Assembly: GCA_002224055.1 (NCBI GenBank)
Contig: AZLU01000238.1
Location: 1-61,695, forward strand
Length of the DNA stretch: 61,695 bases
Source: Pezizomycotina sp. ARF18
Taxonomy: Eukaryota; Ascomycota
Reading direction: 5' to 3'
Shown here: positions 47,874 through 56,688 of the stretch, one piece after another
Layout: every line of letters starts with the position of its first letter
Numbering within the stretch: the stretch's first letter is position 1
The notes under the pieces: generated by a model
The model's input: only the letters and a program-made list of their open reading frames with translations
What the model was told of the DNA's origin: nothing
Database searches by the model: none
Position numbers and translations under genes: made by a program

Positions 47874-48097
47874 ATGTGTATCTGGGTCGAATGGGTTCGC
47901 CCTGCGGGAACACTTCCCAGCAGCATTACTGTGAACACGGATCATCTAGTACAGAGACTTGTTGCAGAGGCTCGGTTTCGTTTCGCCTTCCCAGGAACCA
48001 GGCTTGCTTATCTTGCGAGAGATGCACAAGTGATCTGAGAAATGGAAAAGCACGGCCAGAATGCCCTGGGGCAAGGAGGATTATGTTAGATTCCTAG
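47874..48097 (+). pseudogene. Small Cys-rich 'MC' protein, copy A (frame broken)
   Basis: ATG TGT at 47874 starts MCIW, then one frame change is needed to read SPCGNTSQQHYCEHG, STETCCRGS and ACLSCERCTSD before TAG at 48095. The Cys order (MC, CG, C, C, CxxC) matches the intact copy B at 49333, and so does the upstream layout. Function unknown; clustered CxxC suggests metal binding. Confidence 0.5.
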
Positions 48098-48657
48098 CTC
48101 AGCAGCGGTAGATAGGATGTAGAAGACTGGGAGAAGGGGAAGCTCGCCGGGTGCCCAATTTCTCTCGTTCTTTAAAGCGACTTTCATCGAGCTATTGTCA
48201 TGAGGGTCGCGCCATGGTTTGTGGGTATTTTATACACAAGTTAGCTGTTGGTGCTAACCTGAAGACACTGCAAATGGGTCTTTTATGCTGCTACCTGTAT
48301 CTCGCCCTTATTACATTCGAAGCTCATCCTTTTCTACACTGGCAATCAACTAGCTGGGTTTCACCTCAATGGTTGAAGATGTCTTGGCTCCGTCACAATA
48401 CTAGTAGTGACTGTTTCGTAATCTGGAAAAATATAAAATAAATGTACGAACCAGAGGTGAATATGATTTCAGAAAATAAAAAACCTAGAGCATATCTTGC
48501 AAGCGGTGTCGAGTCTGGAGCGGCCGACCAATATATTAACGGTGTGATATTGAGTCATTTCTCACAGTTCGTAGCTTTGATAGTGGTTCTTCTTTGACTA
48601 TTTGCTTGGGCTTCAAGTAGCAGCTAGATGGACAATTATAAAATAATACTCTGAGAA

Positions 48658-48806
48658 ATGCGTGAGAGATAAAGAAATATGACACCAAAAAGATTAAGAC
48701 ATCTCGCTATATTTATACATATATATATATATATTGGAAATTATTAGCGGAGTGGAAATGTGGATAGTAATCTTGTTGGTGTCATATTGCTTTATCTCTC
48801 ACGCAT
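48658..48806. repeat. Foldback / near-perfect 39-bp inverted repeat
   Basis: Arms 48658-48696 and 48768-48806 begin ATGCGTGAGAGATAAAG and pair with only about two mismatches over 39 bp. The 71-bp loop contains an (AT)n run. Flanking sequence continues to match more weakly (ACTCTGAGAA and ACTCTTCGATA). No clear target-site duplication. It could be a small MITE or a hairpin-RNA source. Confidence 0.85.
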
Positions 48807-49126
48807 TATCGAAGAGTTTTGAGGTTAAACTGCTATATATACAGGATCACTAGATTTGAACGACTGAAGCTACTGAAGAAATCGGTCCTCAAACTGATAG
48901 CTTAAGATTTGCGATATGGCCATGCGTCGACAAGAGAGTATAATACTGTTCTAAATGCATCTGGTTAGAGGGCTTTGAGCACGATCAATTTAGCAAAACC
49001 AGCTTTTCGAGCTTCTGAATCATTTTTCGTATATAATAAAATGGCTAAAGGCGGGCATGAACTTCAGGAACCAGGCACTCATTCAAATATATTCGTAAGC
49101 TGAGTGATATTAGTCGGAAAACAAAT

Positions 49127-49332
49127 ACAAGCTCATGATAAATCACTACTATATAACCAGCTCCAAAGCCTACGAAGGACCAGGTAAATCACCAGCAATA
49201 AAGCCCAAGGAACAACTACCAAACATTTAGACTCTCTCTATTATCTTAACCCTGCTACTCCAATCAAGAATATTCATCAACACCCAGCTTTGTAACCGCC
49301 AATTCAAAATACGCTACAAGAAGAGAACAAAG
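49127..49332 (+). promoter_or_regulatory. Promoter/5' leader shared among the Cys-rich 'MC' genes
   Basis: ACAAGCTCATGATAAA and an ACTATATAAC TATA-like element (about 49147-49156), then an A/C-rich leader with CACCAGCAATAAAGCCCAAGG, precede copy B. Copy C has ACAAGCTCACGATAAA, ATTATATAG and CCAGCAACCATAACACCCAAAGG at matching spacing (50180-50275). Copy A shows a weaker version (GATAAATAATGACTATATAAG, 47666). Confidence 0.55.
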
Positions 49333-49605
49333 ATGTGTTACAAGAATAGGACAACCTATCCCTGTGGGATATCGACCAGCGTTCCCGTACTCTGCGATGC
49401 TGCGCGGTCCTCAAAAGGGGTATGCCAACCTATGACTGTCCAGGAACTAATAGGCGATGGCCCGTGCGGATTCTGCATTCCGTGCTACTACAAGGAAAAG
49501 GACCAGGCTTACGGAAGAGATCCCCGTCCAGAGGCTCGTCCAGAGGGCCAGGAATCTGGCAGAAGACGTGGGACTTACGACGCACCTAATCCTCCAACAA
49601 CGTAA
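49333..49605 (+). CDS. Small Cys-rich 'MC' protein, copy B (intact, 90 aa)
   Basis: ATG at 49333 follows an A-rich leader (GAACAAAG). The protein has seven Cys: C2, C11, C21, C31 and the cluster GPCGFCIPCYY (C45, C48, C51), then a Lys/Arg/Glu/Pro-rich tail to TAA at 49605. There is no signal peptide or membrane segment. Small fungal proteins starting MC with a CG pair and a terminal CxxC are common and uncharacterised; zinc binding is inferred only. It lies between two broken tandem copies (A at 47874, C at 50369) that share its upstream layout, so it is the surviving member of a local three-gene array. Confidence 0.6.
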   Translation: MCYKNRTTYPCGISTSVPVLCDAARSSKGVCQPMTVQELIGDGPCGFCIPCYYKEKDQAYGRDPRPEARPEGQESGRRRGTYDAPNPPTT

Positions 49606-49715
49606 AATGCCATTGCGAACCCTACGCGTTTACTGCTTGATTTTATTATTTCATACACATGGTATGTCTAAGTATTATTGAAGCGTCATATGTTGTTGTT
49701 TTCTTTAATATTTAC

Positions 49716-49800
49716 ATGTATGTATGTATGTATGTATGTATGTATGTATGTATGCATGCATGTATTCTCTTCTAGACAAAAAAAAAAAAAAAAAAAAAAA
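49716..49800. repeat. (ATGT)n microsatellite followed by A23
   Basis: About twelve ATGT/ATGC units (49716-49764), then a run of 23 A (49778-49800). Confidence 0.95.
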
Positions 49801-50368
49801 CAGAAAAATAGAAAAACAGAAAAATAAAACAGTAGAGCAATAGCACGAGCTCATACTTCGCCGGTAAAACTTCTATGGAAATTGAGTTAGAGGCATAGGA
49901 AGCCTTGAATCCCGTTCATTGTTGTTTAGTAGCTTAGTATAAACAGAATAAGAATAGTTTTAAGAGACTTGACAGAGCCTGTGAGGATGAAATTATTTCC
50001 ATTTGAAAGCTTAAAACGCGTTCTTTGTACTGGTAGATGTTCTAATATCACGAATTCAACGATTAGACGAAACTCTTTTATAACGCACCTCAGCTTCAAG
50101 CGCTATCAAATTCAGACTTACCGTAATGATAATTCTCCTTGGTATACTATAGGAGCCTGGTGACGGAATTTGGAGAGTGAACACAAGCTCACGATAAAGG
50201 ACTATTATATAGAGGCCCTCCTTTGCCTCAGAGGAGCGGGTAGACCAGCAACCATAACACCCAAAGGACGTCAGCCAAGTGCGCTCAAAAAGTCATAGAA
50301 TCCTAATTTCCACTCCAAAATCCATACCATTTACAACAGCAAGTTCACAGACTATCTAAAGAATAACT
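49801..50368. other. Spacer and copy-C upstream region
   Basis: No supported ORF except short motif-less frames. The region from about 50176 is the copy-C version of the shared promoter. Confidence 0.5.
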
Positions 50369-50476
50369 ATGTGCTCTCAGATTCGGAGGGTGTACACTGG
50401 TTATAGGAAGCAAATCCTGGAACCCATAGTAGCCTGCAGCACCGCAACCATGGACAAGAAGGTCTGTCAAGCCTGA
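50369..50476 (+). pseudogene. Small Cys-rich 'MC' protein, copy C (truncated)
   Basis: The ATG at 50369 gives MCSQIRRVYTGYRKQ, VACSTATMDKKVCQA, then TGA at 50474. Three Cys keep the order of copy B (C2, then C-x(n)-C ending VCQ), but the CxxC cluster is lost and the CG pair is replaced. Preceded by the best match to the copy-B promoter. Confidence 0.45.
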
Positions 50477-50629
50477 GCATCTCGGTCGCTAGCACCTTCG
50501 AAGCCCTTTGTAATTCCCTAAAAGCCTTTTCTGGCCCATATTCCTTCCGCTCACAGCGGTTGCTGCAGCCCGCCCCACAGCAGGCCAGGGTGATCCTCCG
50601 GCAAGTATTCAGGCGCAAGCACGCCTTGT
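50477..50629. other. Gap between copy C and F-box copy 4
   Basis: No feature seen. Confidence 0.4.
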
Positions 50630-51850
50630 TCAGTCCACCATGGTCCAGCCCACCTCCGTCATGAGCAGCACCAGGCGCAAGAATTCCTTCACGTCGGTGA
50701 GAGGAGAAGAAATGATCGTCCCGGGCTCATATCCTTCAGGGTCCGGAGTCTGAATGTAATGCAAACATTTAAACCCCACCGCTCCAAGCGTATAAAACAG
50801 CTTGGAGCAAGCTACGAAGACGTCCTTCCAAGTATCGGTAACAGCGTTCAGGCAGCAGTACTTCAGCCTGAGGACTTTCAGAGATTTCATATTCTTGAGA
50901 AAGGTTGAGAAACTACCAAGCAAGTGTGCCCTGCTGAGGTTCAAGGAAGTAAGATTTCTCGTCGCAGTACTGAAAATCTTGCCTGGTTTATCCGGTGTGA
51001 CCTGTACCTTGTAACTCCACTGCTCGCTCCCAACGGAAAGTCTGCGTAGGCGGGTATTAGGATCGATGAAGGTCCTAACGGCCCCGGTCATGATGTGGTA
51101 AGTCGCATATTTAAGCTTGATTTTACAATGCTCAAGCTGGACTATGTTCCCTTTGTAAATTCGGTAGTGTCTGTGCCGCTGCCCAGCAGACGTGGGGACC
51201 AACACTGGTTAGCGGATGCCAGATCCATGACGTCAGCCTCGAGACTGTTCAGATGCGGAAACCTGACAGCGGACAGGAGCGTGATGGCCATCGCCATGAG
51301 CTCGCCCGATCTTGGTCTATGTAGCCCTGATAGTCGATATGGCTACGGAGAACGAGAGTGTTGATCTGATCGGACAAAGTGGTAGCGAAACTGCTTAGTA
51401 GCATTCCGGTTGAGACGGCAGACTTGCTGTAAATTACCGGTGCTTTATTCACAAGAGCGATTAGTTTCGACTATAGATTTATTCCAATGACATCGCATTT
51501 TCAACAAAGAAACGGGGCGTGGAATGAATAGCATCATTACACCCATCCACTTACGGAGACCGGTAAGGTGCGAATGAGTAGCAAGTTGTGACATCCAGCT
51601 TTTCAAACCAGCATCCTCTGTGTTCGAAAGCGGCAACGCTTCAAGCGTCAGTTTACGAATGTAGGGCATGATATGAGGCCTCGAGAGGGGCGAAATCGCG
51701 GCGCGGGCTGGTTCCGCACAGGCGAATAACACGACGTGTTCCAAAAGCTTTTTCTGGCAGTCCCACGAAACAAACGGCCGGTGAGGCACAGGGCCCTGGT
51801 GGTTTCGACGTCCGAATGTTCTACTAGCGGTCGTTTTTCTCCTTCACAGA
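50630..51850 (-). pseudogene. F-box/LRR-like protein, copy 4
   Basis: The upstream part reads SDVETTRALCLTGRLF right after a probable acceptor (CGCTAG, about 51833), matching DVETAKALSLTGRLF of copy 2 at the same intron border. It continues VSWDCQKKLLEHVVLFACAE and PYIRKLTLEALPLSNTEDAG. Then, after frame changes, come LLSAVRFPHLNSLEADVMDL, YHIMTGAVRTFIDPNTRLRR, NLTSLNLSRAHLLGSFSTF and MKSLKVLRLKYCCLNAVTDT, with a stop at 50630. Exon 1 with the NEI part of the F-box was not located. At least four frame changes. Confidence 0.65.
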
Positions 51851-52134
51851 TTTTTTCTGGCTGAACATCCCTTCCGTGTGGAATATATCGACCCAGGGAC
51901 CACCTTTACGAACACCGAAGCCGTTGTGCGCCAAGTCGTTCAGTCGCTTGTGTACGGCGCAAGAATGCATACTTAAAGAACTTCGCCGAACGCATACCTG
52001 GCATTGGTCTGGGCCTGACACGTGCGTCCTTGATATAAAGGTTCCAGCCGCGAGCTTCTGGGCAGATTCCATGTCGCTAACAAGCTTTGTGGTATAATTA
52101 CCCCACCATATACGTCAGGGTAGTCTTCCAAGCG

Positions 52135-52554
52135 AGTTCGCGGAAGAATACGTTCAAGTCCAGCGGTGGGTTCGCGCTACTAATACTCCCTCACTCATCG
52201 CGAACCAAGTGTCAAGCACACTATGGACACGCTTAACGCTGTTACAGGGATCCCCGAGGTTCAATCCTCCTAACTTTTCGAAGTTCCCCAACTCCGCCTG
52301 GACAGTAGGCAAATTCTTCTTAGCGGGTTGTCTATCAAAGACATCCGCATTCGCCTCGGAACTTACAACCTTGCGCCAAATTCCTTCCCATTGCCGTAAC
52401 TTTTTGAAAGACGCCAGTATAGCCTCCGCTGCTTGCGCAGCAGGTGTAACATCACTAGGTACTGCCTCGTTTTACGGTTCATGTCAAAATCCCTGCCTGC
52501 AGCATACAGGGTTTGTTCGTCAATTTTAGGTTCTTGGAGCGGCGAGGCTGGCAT
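52135..52554 (-). pseudogene. Unrecognised protein relic
   Basis: The ATG at 52554 gives MPASPLQEPKIDEQTL and GRDFDMNRKTRQ. After a frame change the run continues TPAAQAAEAILASFKKLRQW, EGIWRKVVSSEANADVFDRQ, KKNLPTVQAELGNFEKLGGL and VKRVHSVLDTWFAMSEGVLV, then fades near 52135. It is strongly protein-like, but no family is recognised. It may be a separate gene or belong with the relic downstream. Confidence 0.4.
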
Positions 52555-52615
52555 GAACGGGCATGTTATTCAATCTGATTGGGTTCTATGGCCCCTCGTG
52601 GCCTTCAATGCCTAG

Positions 52616-53034
52616 GACAGCGCTCCAGAGATGGAACATGGAGCGCTAATAAAGAGCAACATTGAAAAATTTGAGAATGATACGCATGTCTGCTGAAACT
52701 CCGATGAAGAGAGTTTGTTAACTTGGATAGGATACGGTTCGAATCTTCTTCATCTGGCAAAGATTTCGCCAATGTAAGGGGAATGTACTGGTAATATTTA
52801 AGTATTCACTATTAGCTTACCTTGTAACGTCTTCTCCAGTTTATTCGATTTCGATTCCTTTTTTATTTATTTACAAAATTTGTTTGCCATATGTGTGCTG
52901 AATAAATTCTGCACATTTTGCGACTGGATAATTTGACAAATAAAGGCAAACATTAACACTTTGCCCCCAACTCCAACAACATTAGCCAAACTGCGTAGTA
53001 CTCGAAGGCAATATATCAAAAGCAGCTTCAAGAC
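52616..53034. other. No gene; upstream of MYND-like gene
   Basis: AT-rich, no ORF. Pyrimidine/A-rich leader-like sequence ends near 53030. Confidence 0.45.
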
Positions 53035-53904
53035 TTGTTCAGCGTACTGAATGTCAATGTGGGAATACAGCCCACAGAGGCGGGATTCCTTGTCGGACCA
53101 GCGAACGAAACCAGTTTCAAATACTGCGGGAAAGTGGAGCAGAAATCAAAGTTACAGCTCTGTGGAGGCTGCAAAATGATTTACTACTGCGTAAACGTTC
53201 CTGATGCTCCTATAATGAAGATTCTGCCGCTCAAGAATTTGGTGTTAAGGGTAGGAAATGTTAGAAAAATGATTGGAAGAGTTGAGTCTCGTGAATCCGA
53301 TATTTTCGAAGAAACTTCGTGTTTGATAACGTCGATAGCTCATAAATCTTGGTGTAAACGCATGGCTACCGTGAACAAGACTCCTCCGCCTACGAATGAT
53401 CCGATCGCCATGGCCGCTTACAGGTTCAAGCAAGGTACGAACATGTGGATCAGCATCCACATCGAGATCACGCTCTGCGATGCGATGCCAGCCGGGAATC
53501 TCCAGCATTTCCTGTTTTTGTATACCGAGTATAAGCCGAACACCGCCAACACTGCCGGTTGTATGATTATCCTCGACGGCTCGGTTATAACTCGTGCTGA
53601 AACTGCAGGGTTTCTAAATCAAGGGCCCGCCCAAGTGTTCCTGAGGGAAGAAGAAGCGAGGATGAAGAAAACGGGAGAAAAATATTTGCCGATGTTTGTC
53701 ATGGCGAGGGGCACGACCGGAGGAAAATTTAACATGTACAGTTTGCATGTGAAGATATTCGATGGTGTCGGCGCCGAGGAGACTTCGGCTCGAGAAGTTC
53801 GAGAGGATTGCGGAGAGCGGGATGGTGTTGAGGAATGGAAAGGAGGTGTTGTGGAAGGCTTAGGCCTCGCCGCACATAAGAAGATATTCATGCTAAAGCC
53901 TTAA
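53035..53904 (+). CDS. MYND-zinc-finger-like protein, N-terminus and splice structure uncertain
   Basis: An unbroken 289-codon frame with no ATG until residue 48, so an upstream exon or a frame change near 53050 (where an out-of-frame ATG opens MSMWEYSP) is likely. KYCGKVEQKSKLQLCGGCKM and IYYC (C31, C43, C46, C52) look like the first half of a MYND finger. The second half (HKSWCKRM, about residues 102-109) comes 50 residues later. A GTAAAC donor lies directly after the C52 codon (53191), so an unspliced intron probably sits between. The C-terminal 170 residues (NMWISIHIEITLCDAM, LHVKIFDG) are not recognised. MYND fingers mediate protein contacts. Confidence 0.5.
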   Translation: MFSVLNVNVGIQPTEAGFLVGPANETSFKYCGKVEQKSKLQLCGGCKMIYYCVNVPDAPIMKILPLKNLVLRVGNVRKMIGRVESRESDIFEETSCLITSIAHKSWCKRMATVNKTPPPTNDPIAMAAYRFKQGTNMWISIHIEITLCDAMPAGNLQHFLFLYTEYKPNTANTAGCMIILDGSVITRAETAGFLNQGPAQVFLREEEARMKKTGEKYLPMFVMARGTTGGKFNMYSLHVKIFDGVGAEETSAREVREDCGERDGVEEWKGGVVEGLGLAAHKKIFMLKP

Positions 53905-54727
53905 ACATCGATATTGTTGAAATAGAAAGGACTGCAAGAGCAAAACGAACAAAACTTTGGCGGCAAGGGATTAAGATGAAGAAACGGTATTCATTACGGT
54001 TCTAGCTCCAGAACTCCGCTCTAACAAGTCAAGTGGGTGAAAAAATTGAAGGGAAACTGTCGATCCCTTTAGCGGACCCACTCTAACCAGTATAGATACG
54101 TATCGTGGAACAAAAGGTAGCTGGTTATAGTAGAGGTCCGCTAAAGAGATCGACGATTTCCCAGCAATTTTTTCACCCACTTGTAAGGTTATTCTCGATT
54201 TCCAGTACTGGTTCATAATCCGATGGTATGATTTCTAGAAGGACCCTTTAGGTGGCTGCTTCTTCGAGAAGCCAATAATTTGGAAACGAAAGGCTCACAT
54301 CCAGTGGCGATGACATCGTATGACGCGAGGGAAGGATAATATTGTTGAGCCGCAGGGAACGAAGAATCACATCTGGTGGGACCCTGCATTAAGCCTTGAA
54401 AAACACAGAACCCTTTATTCCAACTTCGTCTGATTCTTCCTAATCATAGCGTTGTTGATGTGAAAAGGCCATGTTTTCTTTTCATTTCCCTGAAAAACAT
54501 ATCGTGTATTAATCCATTCTGTGGATATTGCGAATACGGTTTTTTCTTTGATACTGATCGAACACGCTCTATTTGTTAAAGCAACGACCGCAAGAGTTGC
54601 ATTCGTAGCCCTGAGAAGGTTCTGGTGTGCTCCGGAAAAGCCGGTTAAAAACATTCAAGTCGTTTTCAACGCCATGGTGCAAGACTTCAAGAAACTCTGT
54701 TACAATCCGAGTTAACAAGTACACCCT
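53905..54727. other. Intergenic, with foldback element
   Basis: Holds the foldback at 54030-54183. Upstream of F-box copy 5 nothing else is supported. Confidence 0.5.
54030..54183. mobile_element. Foldback MITE (about 62-bp inverted arms)
   Basis: Arms 54030-54090 and 54121-54183 start CAAGTGGGTGAAAAAATTG and pair over about 62 bp with some ten mismatches, closing on a 30-bp loop. TA follows the right arm. The left flank has no intact TA, so a TA duplication as in Tc1/mariner MITEs is only suggestive. Confidence 0.75.
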
Positions 54728-56065
54728 ATGGATCAATTCCACTTTCCGAACGAGATCTTCATCCAGGTAAGCCGCCCTCGACCTTATATCCTCATCTGTC
54801 GGCTTCTTGACACAACTTGCACCCACTAACCCGATCGGTTAATCCGCAGGTCTTTAAACATCTCGACTACGCGACGTTGAAAGACATCCGCCAGTGTTCG
54901 CACCATTTCTGCAACTTAGCGAGCCCCCTACTCTTCCAATGGATTGATCTAGGCGGCAGCCGAACCTCCTGGTTCCACCGCGCTGTCAAGTCGCTTAGCA
55001 ACGAGCACGTCGCACGACACATTCACGGTATTACCATAGATAGCAAAAGCTTGATCCCGAAGAATTTGATCACGATACAGGTCGGTGTCACACAAACACT
55101 CGAGAAAAAAGGGGATGTAAAACCAAGGCGAAAAATACTAACTGTGTCCTATCTCTAACAGCCGGTCGGGGTGAGTTATACCGATGACGCTGTAACGGTT
55201 AAAAGGACAGAACTAGAATCGACGCTGTCGTTCATGGCAGATTCTTCGGAATATTACACGCATGCAGATTGGGCTTGCAGAGTATGAAAATCGGCGGGCA
55301 CCACAGCTCTGAGGGGGATAGTGCTGCTTCGGCGCAAACTTGCGCAGCAGAAGGCGTGTTAGTTCGGTGTATCCTGGAGGCATTTGCAACAATTGACCTA
55401 CCGAAACTGAAAGTTCTGATCTTCGAATTAAGGGCATGGGCGGTATTCAGCAAGTAATCAACACGATGAACGAAGAGAGGAAGGAGACTTTGCAGCAAAA
55501 TTTACAGACCGTCCGGAAAATCACGCTTCTGATTTGTGGGAAGACCCAGAGCTGGACCGTTACACAGACAATTATCTCCAATGGACATCTAATTTAGATT
55601 TACGGAGTTTCAAACTCATATACGCTTCTGGCCTCGTGCCTAAAATACCACTCGGAGTACTCAGCAACAAACTGGCCTGACAGCATTATACCTGATGGTC
55701 ATCGTCATGACAGACAGTCTCAGCGAGATCCTCGAAAAGCTGCCAAACCTGCAACGCGTCGTGTTATGGGAAATACAACTATATAGCAGCAAAGATAGAT
55801 GGGCGGAAGTGTGCTCGACGCTTCTAACCCTCACGAATAGCAATCTCCACGATATCGATCTTAGCAACGTACAATATCACGACGTCTATGGGTATGGATG
55901 GTGCTCGAATAAGGGCTTTGCAGCAGGTACTGGGAGGACGCGCGGGAATACAGAAAGCTTCACGGGCGGGTGAAGCAGCTGCTGGCGGAACGGAAGATGC
56001 ACATGCCCGGGCGTAGCCAGTGGAATGTTTGCGAGAATAAGGCTCACAGTAAGTATGAGCCGTAG
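54728..56065 (+). pseudogene. F-box/LRR-like protein, copy 5
   Basis: Exon 1 (54728-54766) encodes MDQFHFPNEIFIQ. Intron 1 (54767-54849, 83 bp) has a GTAAGC donor, CACTAAC branch and CGCAG acceptor, in phase 0 at the same place as in copies 1-3. Exon 2 gives VFKHLDYATLKDIRQCSHHF, completing the F-box, and HVARHIHGITI. Intron 2 (about 55081-55160) carries TACTAAC and ends AACAG. The body includes ILEAFATIDLPKLKVLIFEL, SFKLIYASGLVPKIPLG and ILEKLPNLQRVVLWEIQLYS, ending EYRKLHGRVKQLLAERKM..SKYEP with TAG at 56065. Four or so frame changes break it after exon 3. Confidence 0.75.
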
Positions 56066-56204
56066 GTATTGAGGAATTCGGGCGGATGAGACACGGTTAT
56101 TCATGGGAGGATGTTTTTTTGGCTTGAGTTTGGTCCAGCGTCCCACCGCAAGATACTTGGAAGATTAACTCAAGGCGTCGAGAATATTAAAACAGTGTAC
56201 TTGG

Positions 56205-56682
56205 TGTTACACGCCAGTCATGATTGCGCCCCAGTAGTGATAATTCCTAGTTTACCCATTGTTGGGGTGGATGGCGCCCCAACCACGATAATTTACCGCA
56301 ACCGTGATAAAATATAATATTCCACCGCCAGCCATGATTACTACACGAGGTCAGGGGTCGAAAATAAAACAACGACGAAGATGACGATGAGGATAAAAAT
56401 AATAAATAATATATACTTATAATGCTAAAAATTCTTAAAACTTATAAATTGAGCCCCATTTGCAGCCGTTTTTAAGTTTACCGCCGGCCATGCAAATACG
56501 CGTGTATATTTAAAATTTTAACGGTATTATACCAATGATTTCGTGTGATAGTAGTAGCTCGCATTTTAATAGCACATCAATTTTTTCAGCGGCATTATTA
56601 CGGTTGGCGTAATCTCGCATGGTTAAGACGCTATCTACGCTAACCATTGGTAAAATGGGAATTATCACCACTGGCGTGTAAC
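56205..56682. mobile_element. Old inverted-repeat element (about 478 bp)
   Basis: The left end TGTTACACGCCAGT and the right end, reversed, GTTACACGCCAGTGG match. Inward similarity continues over about 130 bp with gaps (TGATAATTCC, TTTACC, CGATAATTTACGCCAACCG-like blocks). ACTTGG flanks both ends (56199-56204 and 56683-56688) and could be a target-site duplication. The core is AT-rich and encodes nothing. Confidence 0.5.
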
Positions 56683-56688
56683 ACTTGG

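Larger units (their letters stand above)
48098..49332. other. Spacer with foldback and copy-B upstream region
   Basis: An open frame at 48151-48441 has no motif. The foldback element lies at 48658-48806. Confidence 0.45.

Noticed and set aside
49716-49764. Short direct repeats considered as a CRISPR-like array
   Set aside because: They are an ATGT microsatellite with no spacers; the sequence is eukaryotic.
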